64,000 nucleotides of DNA from Cinnamomum chago (lineage: Eukaryota; Streptophyta; Magnoliopsida; Laurales; Lauraceae), in assembly GCA_038049695.1 (NCBI GenBank), contig CP142459.1, forward strand, positions 72,143,001-72,207,000, read 5' to 3'. Made by a program: the position numbers and the translations under genes. How positions within the stretch are numbered: the stretch's first letter is position 1; each line of letters starts with the position of its first letter. Shown here one piece after another: positions 23,268-35,712 of the stretch. The notes below the pieces were generated by a model. That model had not been told where the DNA came from. It searched no databases and saw only the letters and a program-made list of their open reading frames with translations.

Positions 23268-23297
<30 letters not shown>
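23268..23297. promoter_or_regulatory. (GA)n tract in HD-Zip 5' leader
   Basis: A run of about 14 GA units lies roughly 110 bases upstream of the HD-Zip start codon. GA repeats in plant leaders are bound by BPC/GAGA-binding proteins; regulation here is inferred. Confidence 0.4.
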
Positions 23298-23299
<2 letters not shown>

Positions 23300-23372
23300 G
23301 GGATGAAAAAGATCAAAGAAACAAGGCGGACTACTAATTGACATGAAATATAGAAGATTGAGAAACTGATGG

Positions 23373-23391
23373 CTTATATATATATAAATAA
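23373..23391 (-). promoter_or_regulatory. Probable TATA box of the HD-Zip gene
   Basis: On the minus strand ttatttatatatatataag lies about 215 bases upstream of the HD-Zip ATG; it is the only strong TATA-like element nearby. Confidence 0.5.
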
Positions 23392-25139
23392 ATGGGGGGA
23401 GGGTAATTCAATTTAATGGTGAGATAAGTGGGTTTTATTTTATTATTATCTTTTTGGTGGAGAGACCGAAATATTGATCTTCCCGAAGTTGATCATGGTC
23501 ATTTTTTTCCCTTGTTTTACATAGTGTAGGTTAGTTTCTTACAAGTGGATTCTTTTTCCTTTTTCTTTTTTTATCCAATTCAGATGTTTGATTGCAACTT
23601 GCATGAGAGGTTCCCAATGGTTCAGGGGAAGAGTTAATAAGCTAATGTCGAATCCCTTTTTGAAGTTATTAATATGCTAGTTGTAAATAGCCAGGGCAAT
23701 AAACAAAGAATTTCTTTTTTCTGTACTACAGAGAGGTATTGATGCTGTTGATTCTGCAGTAATATTGCAAAACACAATGTGATGTGATGAGATAAATGCA
23801 AAAAAAGTACACTGAAGTGGAATTACCAATTCCTATGGGTAAAAAATGAACCCTCTAATACATTGGGGTGGTCCGAAAACTACCAAAGACCCACTCTCTG
23901 ATGAATAATATTCATATCCATCATTGGATGATATAGACATGCACTCCTCCCCTTTATAAACTTGCACCAATCCATTAGTATCAGTCCTATCCCTCACTTG
24001 GACACCACAGGGCTCTTACCCATGACCACCATGAGATCCACCCAATATGGCAAAGTTATTTATGTAATTATGTATGTTTTGATGTGTTAAATTTATCCAT
24101 ATGAGAGCTGTCATCATGGTTGGTATGAGTAATAATGATTTCACCACCTCATGGGACTCTTCTACCATCAATCCAACCGCCACACACACTTATCCATGGA
24201 ATGACACTCATCCTAATTGACACTATCCCTTGTGTGAGTGTTAATTGGCCATGGCAAATACAATAGTGTTTTAGAATTTAACATGTGAAAAATGTTCATT
24301 CATGAGACATTTCCAGTTACTCTCTAAGTTCATATTGTGACCGCTCATTTCATATCCTTAAATCATATCACTAAAGAAATATGAGACTTTTGGTACATGA
24401 GGCACTGTTTTTTTTTTTTTCCTTCTTCTTTTTAAGGATAATGCTGGACTAAGTTAAAGATATAAAAAGATATAACCAAAGAGAAACTTCACCTTGCTTC
24501 ATCTCCGAGATTTAAATACTTTATGTTAGCTATGCGATCACTATGCTACCTTGTCTTTTCTCAAAGACCCAAGTTGTGAAAAATGAAAAACTCTCTGAAA
24601 ATGTTCCCAAATCACAACCATAGATATCACTGAGTATTAGTACAAGACCAAATTTCTTTACAATTGAAAAGGGATGTACCTTTAAGATCGACAATGTGAA
24701 CACTTAGGAAATGTTTGGATGTACGGTGAATTGAAGTAAAGTGAGGTGAAGCATCAAATCAAGAGAGAATAAAATATAAGGGGTTATGATGGTGTTTTTT
24801 TTTTTAGTTGTTTGGTATGAATTTTCTTTTACTTTTTTGTATAGAAAAGTAGAGTTTTTTTGTCTCTTACTGGAATAAGGAGGTTGTTTTTTCTTTTTTT
24901 TACTTCTTTTTGAAAAAGATGGAGGAAATTTTGAAATTGTAAACTTTTGATATGACCCATTTTCTTTTCTTGTCTGGATTCACTTCACTTTAACTTAAAT
25001 AGACAATTGCTTCTTGGGAATGGTGTGTTTTGTTATTTTATGTGATTAGGCCCGTTCCATCTGGAGCAAACTTAGACAATGACTTGTCATGGAGATGATT
25101 GAGTGGCTTGAATCCATTGATCATAATCCAACTGAGTGG

Positions 25140-25174
<35 letters not shown>

Positions 25175-28100
25175 TCTATTCAAATCTGAATGAGTTCGAC
25201 CTATCGTGACCCTAAGTATTCATCAAACCAATTATTGCAATTTCCATATTTTCTAAATTTCACTATTCAAGCTAAGCATTGAATAAAAGTATCTAATACT
25301 ATTCCATTCAATGCTATGTTTTGGATGAAGTTTCTCGTTGATCATTTGTGGAAATCATCTACTGATTTCAAGAAACCGCTTTGATATCATGTAAAAAATC
25401 ATATACCAATCCAAAAGCTTAAGCTGATAGGTGGAGGGCCCATACAAGCATATTAAGACTTATCAAGCTTATTACTTGGGCAATGCAGGATGTGGGACTT
25501 CCCAACAAGCATGGCATCAAATACTTTGTTTGACATCTTAGCCAAGCCTGGGATGGATGGGAATTCAAATTTTTGTGCTGAAGTTGGGTAATTTGTTTTG
25601 CTATTGTGTGGCGTGGCTCCCTATTTTCGTTTTCTTTGGTAAAATCCTTTTATTCCATATTCTATATTATTTTTTGGTGTTGGCTGTATGAGGCCATTTC
25701 TCTCTCTCTCCTTTCAATAAAACTTTACTTGTTACTGGTAAAAAAATGTTTTCTGAATTTCACTTTGATTAAAGTAATATCCACAACCAATTAAACATGG
25801 GACCACTTTCAGCTATTTTCATGTCGGACGAATGGTTATATACAAAAAAACATGCTATGAAATATGAGTTGCATGTTTTAAACTTTAATCTAGTTTGATG
25901 ATTATAACCAGTGATCTAAGACCATACAAAATGAACGGTTAGATCAAATTATTATACCCCTCTATTGTACATGCCCCTTGTGAGAAGGTTATGATATCAA
26001 TCCTATTAAAAAAAAAAAATCTTGGGAACCCTGTATGGTTCATGACAATTTACATGGCCTTTTGTATCCAGTAAGTACATACAATTGACTTAATCATAGT
26101 AATCCTCTTTGCCTTTCTATACTAACGGCATGGAAATGGGTTCCTTCTTCTGGATATTAAAAAATAAAGGTTGTCTGTAATATTTATAAGGAATCTAGGG
26201 ATGGGGTCCCTTTAGTAGCAGGGCTTGCTACCTAACCCACCTACAGCTCTCATGCACCCCAAATTATGGTTCTTTCTCATGAGAATCCACTGCCCCTGGC
26301 AATGGGCTGTGACTATTTGAGAGACCTCAACTCTATCAGAGAAAGCTGGACTTTCTTTGTTTTTATTCTGCTGTGCCCTTTTGTCCATCTCATTGCCAGT
26401 GCCCCACTGGCCACTGCCACACCCACAAATGGCCCTCCTCTCGTGATGTCTCATCCATCCTCACCAGTCACCACACCCTCCAAACCCACTTTTCCCTTCC
26501 ATTTCAGATCTCCCCAATAAATATTATTCATGAAAAATAACAATTCCCAATGGAGCCTCATTACCCATTACCCATTACAACTGCAGAATACTGTACACTT
26601 ACGATGTGCCACATATACATATACAATGTGCATTGGTCTTTCTTTATCATTCTCCTTCATCATATTCTTACCATGCATCCCTTTGGCCTCTTCTTTTATT
26701 TGTTTATTGGTAAGGTGCTTGTCATACTCAGACAACACAAGCTTAGACACTAAAATAGATATGTGAATCTTCTAAGTGGGTCCCACAGATCTTTTATAAG
26801 AACCCATCGTTGCATCGATAGGGGCTAGTACTAATATCCAGAAGGATCAGTTAGTTACTTTACATCCTCAGCTTTCAATTGATTAACAAAGCATAAAAGA
26901 AAGGGTTGTGGACCTGTGGTGTAACAAAAGGTTGTAGTCAGCAGGACCTCTTCCATCCATGGAACTTTTTTTTTGTTCCATCCATGGAACTTAAGTCGGC
27001 TCTCAAGGCCATATCTTCAGAGCTTTGTGCCATTTATGTTGGAGATTGTTGGGATCAACTAAACTGCATGAATTTTGTTTCGCTTTATCCATTTATTCTC
27101 AGCCAAATCATGCGTTACCCTGTACTTCTTCGTAGTTGTAGTGTATATATGGATGGATCTTTATCTCAATTGGTCATTCCTTGCTTAGTGCTTAAGGTCC
27201 CTGATTGATAATACGGAGAATGGAGTCCCTTTCATATAGAGGGAGACGGGAAAAAGAATTGTTTGTGCTAGGGATGGGCCACATCAATCATCATGAATGG
27301 TCACTTCTTTACGTACACTCATGCACATAAAATATGAATCCATTGGTCGTTATTGCTCCTTTCCTTTTCTGTACTTCCACCTTGATGGATTATTATTAGA
27401 CGAATTTACACATTGATGGGTCAGCACCAGGAGAATGGTCACTTGTGAAGAAACAAGGAGAAGAGAAGAGTGAGTCAAGACTCTGGAAGTAGTAGGAAAA
27501 GTCAGTCATCAGGCATAAGGTGAGGGTGTGCTCTCCATATTTTGCATTCAAGACTGTCTAAAATTTGCCATGTGTACATTTGTATGGGTTTAGTTGGCAT
27601 CACCAAAGAGATTAATCCTGATTCATCAGGATGATTAAAGACTGATGTAATAAAAAAAAAAAAAAAAAGTAGTGTAATAGTCAAGAGCGACATAGGTTGC
27701 AGAGTAATATTAACTTGGGGGAATTTTCTCCTGCATGATCAACGTTTGCATGATGAATGGGTGAGATTCAGGGAGGTCACGACTTTTTTGTGTCCTTCCA
27801 CCTTCAACATTGGATTGGGGCAGCTGTGAAGAATATTTGGCTATAAACTTTTGAATCCGGGAATACTATTTGGGCCTATACTGGAGTCACCTTTATAAAA
27901 TATCATGTTACTAATTGCAACCTCTTTACACAGATGGCTATTCAGGATGGGCTGAAACAGTATTTTGTTGTTACGTTGAAACAGGGGATCGGACTCGTAA
28001 ACTTATAGAGGAGATCTTTCTTAAGCTTATAGAGGAGATTTGAAGATCTGATCGAAAAATGGGGCAGTGAAGATGAGTAGTCATATCTATTTTTCTAGCT

Positions 28101-28600
28101 AGCCAGAGAATGAAGATGATGTACGGTGACTACAAGTTTGGATGGATTTGTGTGGCCTACCTGTTGAACGGATATCAAGGTCATTCATGCTACGTCCAAC
28201 TGATCAATGACATGGGTATCCCATTCTCACACGTATGGCTAAGGCAGGCCCCCATATGATTGTTGAGCAGTGAGTACGCTACATCAATGTAACAATGTTG
28301 CCAATAATTTCAGAATTTCATGATGTTTTTCTGGGAATACTGCAAAAGTTTTAGTTGGTATAATCAAAATGAGAGCCTTGTGATATTTTTAAAAAAAAAT
28401 CATATATTTTAAAGCAGTTCTAAAAAAAAAAAAAGAGATAATTTTTATCAAGTTTATAATGTGCTATTACATTCTTCTTTGAGATTTCCCCAACTATCTC
28501 AACCAAAAACAATCAAATCAATGTTCCCAGATATTATTCTTAGAAATCTCCGAAAAGGATATTTATTGGGACAGTATTGTAAATGTGCCACTGGCCCACT
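23392..28600. other. Gene-free stretch of about 5 kb
   Basis: Upstream of the HD-Zip gene and AT-rich, with a (CT)15 run at 25140-25169 and several A/T runs. The longest open frames (about 100 codons at 26906-27208) show no domain, splice context or plausible composition. I see no gene here. Confidence 0.5.
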
Positions 28601-29041
28601 ACCCTGGTTGGGGAGCGGAACTAGCTAGGGGGCAGGGATTGAAATCCCCCCTACTTCAATGGTAGATTTTATACTTTTTATTAAATTCCCGACCTGACCC
28701 TGCAAACAGGGTAGACCCAAGAATTCTTCCTTGGGGGCACTATGTAGAAAAAAAATTCTTTGGAATACCACGTATAAAAATTACATGTAGTTTTCAAAAT
28801 ATGTAGCTGCTTGTTTGAAAATCTTGGGGAGTCTCTATGTAAAATTTATAAAATCTTTTAAAGAAAAAACGGGGTTTAAAAAATTTTTTTTTTTTTTTTT
28901 GGTCAAACTTAGAGGGGCCATTTCTAAAAGTTCATAAAGTTTTCTAAAGAATAAAAGGGCTTTCTAAAATTCTGGAGTGACAATATGTAAAAATTCTTAT
29001 AAGAGCATGGCCCCTCCTAGGCCCCCTTGGTTTCGCCAGTG
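28601..29041. mobile_element. Possible hAT-like remnant
   Basis: The left part ggggagcggaactagctagg and the inverse of the right part, cactggcgaaaccaaggggg, look like diverged inverted ends of the common cag-ngg-cggaacc hAT type. The interior is AT-rich with ttctggagtg pieces also seen near 61080 and 62760. No target duplication was found. Confidence 0.35.
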
Positions 29042-30720
29042 CCTTAAAGAAATTATTTTTACATTGTGGGTAAACTTCCTATTCAACCCTTGAGAGTAAA
29101 GAGATGGTGGGTTAGCTGTTGTCCTGCAAGATGAGAAAATTGTATTAATTATCTTCATGTTTGGAATGACCATGAAACACTCTTACTTCATGTAATTTAA
29201 TGTTAGGATTGTATTTTGATAACTAGTTAAAAATGAAAAAGTAAAGGTGAATATCCAAAAATGACCTTTAAATGCCTCTTTTCTCGTGGAAAATAAATCA
29301 AAGGAAGATGATAAATGAATACGCAGCTATCACCCTAATAATTTTAATCTTTGGAATGTTGAGGTCTCATCTATCTTACAACCTTTATCTTTCAGCCCTC
29401 ACCTCATATCCTTCACCCTTCACTTTTTTAATAACATTTCATTAGAGCGCATTTGCCCATGAATACATATGTAGTCTATACAAATAAATAAGCTCATGTC
29501 TACACGGAAAGGAAAAAAAAAAAAAAACCTCTCATCAAACTAGCAAATCAATTTAAAAGATTAGGACATGAATAGATGGGACAAGACTAGGATGACAAGG
29601 ACTAGGAACGAACCAATCAACTAAAAATGATTGATTTCATCGAATAGAGTGAAGCATTATTTTCAATTTGGAAGACAGTGCATCTAAGATGACAAGGACA
29701 CCTCTATCTCCACTCTAGGGATGAATTATTCATTTTCCAACTCCACAGGAACCCATCCATCCGTGTGAAAGTGGAGCAGAGACATCCATGTCATTTTCAG
29801 GGAAATCTTGATCAGTTATATGATCATAGGTGGGCTAGACCCTGATCCAAAATGGTGGACTGAACTGGAGTGGACTGGACTCTGGAGACATATATAGCTG
29901 CCCTTGGATTTGTTCAGGTGTCATTATCTTTTGGTAACCTAGATTCCAATATCTTTTGGTTTCACTTTTACAAGCATATATATACTGGAGTTTGAGGCGA
30001 TGGGGTATATGGTATGGATTTGTTCAGGTGTCATTATCTTTTGATAGAGAGACTATTGTTTTATTCATTGTTTGTGAGGAGGAAGTATCCAAGGGAGGGG
30101 GGGAATCATGTCCCACAATTTGAAATGGTGAGCGGTGGGCCACCAGATTACTTTAGTCCGTCCAACAGCAGGAGGCCACATGCCTTTATTAGGTAGAAAT
30201 AGAGGTGCTGCCATTGGAAATGGGGTGGATACATGTTGCTACTTGCTCATTTCAAATAAAGAAAACCTCTGGAAACCTTCTACATCACATGCCTCTTGCT
30301 CCTCTGTGTTTCGGTGATACAGATCCCATGTGCCTACTACATGACACATAACCTCGGCCCCTCTCTCTCTCTCTCTCTCTTATATATATATATATATATC
30401 CTCTCCTCAGCTCGAGCCGACGGAGGAATCATGTCCGCGGCACGTGTGGGGCCCACTAGTGGGTCATCCAGCTAGGACACACGCATACCCTTTCTGAATT
30501 TTACATGGGCCCCAGGTTTGGATAGATCTAAATGGACTGGACCATTGAATCGACTGCACACCCCATTTAAATGGACTGAACTTGTGGGCCTTGAATGACA
30601 AGATTATGATGATTTGATTGTGACGATTTTTTATTCATACGAGAGGCGCGCATAGATCTTCAAATCCCCCAGCCCATCCCCATGTGGAGAGGAGTGCCAT
30701 ATATATATATATATATTCAT
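29042..30720. other. Intergenic, no gene seen
   Basis: AT-rich, with pieces near 29170-29470 resembling the MITE family of 1020-1320, and a (CT)n(TA)n run at 30362-30399. No exon was recognised. Confidence 0.45.
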
Positions 30721-30780
30721 TCTCTAATTCATTCTTTGAAAATCATGATGCAAATTGTGCAGCCAATTGAACCCATCAGA

Positions 30781-30855
<75 letters not shown>

Positions 30856-30938
30856 GATGCTCTCATAGGAGGTAGCTCTCTTATTCATTCTTTGAAAATC
30901 ATGATGCAAATTGTGCAGCCAATTGAACCCATCAGACT
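30721..30938. repeat. 62-bp direct duplication around a (TA)n tract
   Basis: Copies 30721-30782 and 30877-30938 differ at one position and bracket about 34 TA units (30784-30852) plus 24 bases. Such a duplication is likely a product of repair or slippage at the unstable TA tract. Confidence 0.9.
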
Positions 30939-31663
30939 TACAGAGTAGTTTGAGGATCACCCAAAAGTAAGCTCATTGAATGTTTTCGGGCTATCAATTT
31001 AAGAGCATGAATTATCTTATTAGTAATGTTTCTATAGTGACCGTCCATTTATGGATTTAAATTATCCAGATAACAAAATCAATACACCTAATATTTGTAG
31101 ATGATCAATCCTCATAGTGCTCTTCGATCTCTTATAATGTCTCCTATTTTATTTTGAGAGCCTCGAAGAGTTTTCTCTGGCAGAAGCCATAGGATCTTCT
31201 ATAACTTTAGCATTAAGGGTCTAACTAATAGCAAGGAGAAGTTCAAATACATTCAAGTTCTTATAAAAAAGTTTCTTATATACCATTGGAATTTCTCAAA
31301 GTATTGATAGTTTGTTTGGAGCATTCCTGCAAATTTAGAGATTTTAGAAGATAAGGTTTGACAAAATTTTCAGATTCCGAATTTGATAACTCATAAGTTC
31401 TGCTTATTTAAAGTAAGTATCAAATTAGTTGGAAAGATAATAGTCAGATAAAAGTAAAGTATGATATCTCGTAAAATAAAAATTAATGCATTTGTCTTTA
31501 TGAGATAAAATAATATAAAATGAGATAATAAGTCAACAAGTATTACGTCAAGGATCCATGACTAGAGTGATGGAATCTTCAAAGTGTAAACAACCTAAAT
31601 AAGAGATGAGATGATTCCCGAACCTCTTTATAATTAGCCTCTTCAGAGGAGTCATGTTATTGT
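30939..31663. other. Intergenic, no gene seen
   Basis: AT-rich sequence between the TA duplication and a SINE. No feature was recognised. Confidence 0.5.
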
Positions 31664-31677
31664 GAGATGGGTTAGAT

Positions 31678-31910
31678 TTTTTTTTTTTTTTTGTGCTATC
31701 GGAGGGTTCCTAGCCCTTTGGGCTGGACTAATCCATCCGAACCCAGAGGAAAGCCGAGTACATATCATTGTGGCCTCAAGGTGGTAACACTACTGGACTT
31801 AACATTCGATTCCTAAAGAAGGGGAAACCGGAGGTCAATACCAAGATATCTAACTCCGGAAGAGTGAGGAACCATGGTCCTAACCACTCGGCCAACCCCT
31901 TTGGGTCAAA
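31678..31910 (-). mobile_element. tRNA-derived SINE, copy 2
   Basis: The same family as 19088-19315, in inverse orientation: T-run at the left, body, then tRNA-like head reading ccactcggccaacccc. It is flanked by the perfect 14-bp target duplication gagatgggttagat (31664-31677 and 31911-31924), showing a retroposed insertion. Confidence 0.92.
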
Positions 31911-32140
31911 GAGATGGGTTAGATGGGGTCCTGTCTCCGCATCAAAGTACTTCCAAATGGGCCCCAAATTGTAAGATCCAAGCCAAATGTCACTTCATTT
32001 GAAGTGGTTTACACATTCAGTTTATCCGAAATGAACTTGAGATCAAAATTTAATCTCATTCTTTGGAATAATCTAATGGTGGATATTACTTGTTTGAGTG
32101 AAATTTAAGCTACTAATATCATTGGGGAGCATGTAATGTT

Positions 32141-32367
32141 TTTTTTTTTTTTGCTAACGGAGGGTTCCCAACCCTTTGGGTTGGACTATTCCCTCTGGGT
32201 TCAGAGAGAAGACGAATAAAACCCTGTGGCCCCTAAGTGGTAGCACAAGTGGACTTAACCTTCGATACTTGAAGAGGAGGGAGCCGGTGGTCGAGAACCA
32301 AGACCTCTAGTTACGGAAAAGGGAGAAACCGTGGTCTTGACCACTCGGCCGACCCCTCGAGATTTGA
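32141..32367 (-). mobile_element. tRNA-derived SINE, copy 3
   Basis: A full-length copy in the same orientation as copy 2, only about 216 bases beyond its duplication. It is flanked by the 15-bp duplication ggagcatgtaatgtt (32126-32140 and 32368-32382). The A-box region reads ccactcggccgacccc on the plus strand. Confidence 0.92.
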
Positions 32368-32382
32368 GGAGCATGTAATGTT

Positions 32383-33279
32383 ATATCGCTGAACTCAAGA
32401 AACAGTGGGGCCCATATGAGCCAACCCAAACCTAAATCTTCCATTTGCACGAGACCACTCATCTTCATGAAATATAGTTGCCAAACACCGTCGGCAACTG
32501 AAAATGGGAGACTCCAAACATTCCACCAAACCCCCACGTTCTTCTAAGGATCTATGTAGGAAATCTCTCTGTTTCTTAAACAATGAAAAGAAGTGGAAAA
32601 ATCTAAGTCCTCCCCTTGGTAGATAAACTTGATGCAAAGTGATCATATAATTATAAAGGAAAAGAGTTAATTGTAGAGAGGTAAAAACAGGAAGAGATGC
32701 CTTTAGAATAGGTTGAGACATCTACACAAGCATGTGGGTTGATGTGACTCCACAAATGGACTGATCAGTAGAGAACCCATCGAACTTGATCATTCCTCAC
32801 TCCTCAAAGAGCCCAAAACAAGTGAACACCGTATATGGGCCACCTCATCTTGAGTAGCTCTCAAAGTTAGGCTAAGCGCAGTAGCCCACCCCATTTGGAA
32901 AATGACTCTTTTTTTGTCATATTCAGACATGCCATGTACTAGTGCCTACAAGAATTCATAAGCCTATGCCCATCTTTTTAAGTTGGCCTGGAAAATTGGA
33001 CCAAGTCCAACTGAAAGTTGCTAAAAGACATTCCAATCTCAGCAAAATGAGGACTAGGTCTGGTTTGGGGCCAACCTATCCCAGTCCATGGGCAGAACAA
33101 GACACAATCGACCCCAGTGACTAATAAGATTGACATTTTTCTTTTCGGGTGAAGGGTTTTCATTGGTTTTACAGGGCCCATTTGCAATAATTATCATCAA
33201 ATTCCTAGGATTCTAGTGAAAGGGGCATTTAACCGTGATCTGCCAAAGGTGTGGATGCGTAGATTTAGATGGCCCCACC
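32383..33279. other. Intergenic, no gene seen
   Basis: A 108-codon minus frame (32395-32721) has no recognisable domain and I do not call it a gene. Confidence 0.45.
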
Positions 33280-33562
33280 AAATTCTTAGGATTTGATTGC
33301 ATGGATGAGAGTGGACAATCACTCTCTCAAAGGAGGGATATTTTGAGATCTTCAACTTTTAATTCTTCACTCTTTAAACACCCCCCTCCCCAGATGAGCA
33401 AAGGTTAAAGATAGAGATCTACAAGGGGCTTTCAAATTCCTAGGATTTAATTTCAAAGTGAAGGAAGACAATGATTCTTAATGATTCTCTCTTGAAGGGG
33501 GTATTTTGATGGTCCCTTGTAAATCTCCACCATTAATTCTTTCACTCTTACCACATAGCACC
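33280..33562. repeat. Two diverged copies of a 100-130-bp repeat
   Basis: Segments 33280-33382 and 33433-33562 share caaattc-taggattt starts, gaggg-tattttga middles and attctt-cactctt ends. They are probably old MITE-derived sequence. Confidence 0.5.
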
Positions 33563-33922
33563 CGATTAAAGTCCTTTTCAAAGGTCTATAGATTCAGTAG
33601 AAATTAGGCCAATGATCCATCAATAAATCGTACAATTTTAAAACTGCAGAAAACATCACTGTTCCTATCAAATTATGTTCTCTGTTGGGCGCTTGAACCA
33701 AGACAGGCAAATTTAGAATCAAAGCATTAGACACCCAATGCCCTTACAATCACCGTTTGCACACTTTTTCTGCTGTTACTTGGAATTCAGCGGCTAAAAA
33801 TATCAGATCATCACTGCTGAATTACTATTACAAAATTCAAGATATTAAACTATCAGCATTTTTTCTATTGGGGTTTTCCACACCATTTTCCTAACAAATG
33901 AACCCTGAGAAACATAAAATAC

Positions 33923-33962
<40 letters not shown>

Positions 33963-35712
33963 CTCATTCCAAGTCCTCCCCCTTAAGTTTTCTTTTCCTA
34001 TTTATATAGCATTGTAGACAATTATTTTTAGAGAGGTGATTAATAAAGATTTGATTTTTCCTATTGAGGTGCGTTTTTGTTTATCGTCTTTACGAAGACT
34101 TATTGTGTCTTCGGACACGTGCTTTAGTACCCATTGTGCTTCAAGCACTTCTCACGCAAGCCCTAACCCTAGGGATGAATCAATTTGGCAATATAAAAGG
34201 CATGGAAGTAAAATCCCTCCAAAGAAAAGCTACAACTTTTCCATTTTTATTACTCCTCTTTTTTTTCTTTTCTTCCATCCTATAAATAGAAAAAGGAAAC
34301 AAAAAAATTTTGTTCAACGGAGCAATCAAGAAAACTGATGAAAATGCCCAGATAAGGAAAGAGAAAAATTACTGGTGGTTTCAACCATCACCAACACCAA
34401 CAATCTCTACCTTGTTAGCAAAATCAACTAGCCATGTTCCACCGAAAAAGAGAAAAACCAACTTGCCATGTCAAATCACCAGTGGTAGCTTATTGAAACC
34501 AACCTCATACTTTAAATCTCTCTACTTGAACCAGCTTTATGATCATGACATGTACCATGCATAGTCCTCGCCAAATTGTGATGAACTGCAATTTCTCAGA
34601 TAAGTCTCAATCAACTTATTAGAAGAAACAAGAAGCAGGCAAGGCTGGTACATATATCTTTTCTCCAGATGATAGCTTTCAGACAAATGCAAAACTCAGA
34701 TACACGTTGAAAGGGCATACATGAGCATATAGGACGTTACACGATTATAAGGTCATGCAGTCATATGGATCTAATCATACACGAAGGTATATGTATTATA
34801 TAAGAAAGGAATTCACTATGACATATAGAGCAGCAGTCACAAATGCCCATGTCATGCAAGTGTCTCATATCATGTGGGGAGAAAATGATTTACTGTGCTC
34901 CTTTCATTGCTGGCGCCAATATTAGAGAAAAGCCAAAGAATGTCATCTAAAATGGCTTAGAAATGTGCTCAACAGTGTACTGGTCAAAAACTTCAGTGTT
35001 GCAAGGGACAACGGGAAGATTAAAAAAAAAAAAAGACTTGGAATGAAGTAGTTAAGCATAATGTTAGGTTGTAGAGCAACAGAACTTGGCCGTGAAGAGA
35101 GATTAGTGGAGATAAATCACAAAACCAGCCTGGATAGATTGGATTAGGGTTTGGTGATGATGAGGACGATTATGATTATTGTCATCCCTTTTAAGGGAAG
35201 AAATGAGTTACTTTGCTACATTGTCCAATATGATGGTTAATCTTGTGGCACTAGCATGGAGTAACCAATCATCATTTACCTATTTTTTCCTAATGAAACT
35301 AGAGCCAGTTCAGTAGTTCACATGGATTTCTGCCCCACATTAGGCACATCTCTTCTCCCAATGACACCATGTTTACGGACCATCTCGTAAAATTTAACCA
35401 TATTAGAGATCAAGAAACAGAGATGGAACAGTCAAAATTGTAACTGTACATAAGGATTATACCCATGCATTTGGATTTTGATTTCTCTATGAACATTAAA
35501 TGTACATATAACTACAATTCTCATCCTCCGCCAGTGGTGTAGAGCCAAACGAACTAGAAAAATGAATAAGAAAGGGTTAGACTAATCATATCTCTGGAAT
35601 TACATTGTTGCTTGGTGGAGTGTTGATCACCAAAGTTGGGTAATGGGCTCTGTTCGAATGGCTGAATCTTGTAGATTAGAGAACGTCTGTGATTGTCCTT
35701 TCGAGTTAGGAG
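33563..35712. other. Intergenic, downstream of the sucrose transporter
   Basis: Holds a (GA)n run at 33925-33958. The final few hundred bases should be the transporter 3' UTR. No further gene was seen. Confidence 0.45.

Noticed and set aside
26266-26766. Overlapping 60-84-codon frames on both strands
   Set aside because: They overlap each other on both strands and none has a domain, splice context or conserved motif.
30682-30960. Open frames of 78-88 codons with (IY)n
   Set aside because: They are translation of the TA tract and its 62-bp flanks; not a gene.
32395-32721. 108-codon minus-strand frame next to SINE copy 3
   Set aside because: Overlaps no known family; composition is consistent with chance in a repeat-rich gap.
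34150-34180. ccctaaccctaggg as interstitial telomere repeat
   Set aside because: Only two units; too short to separate from chance.
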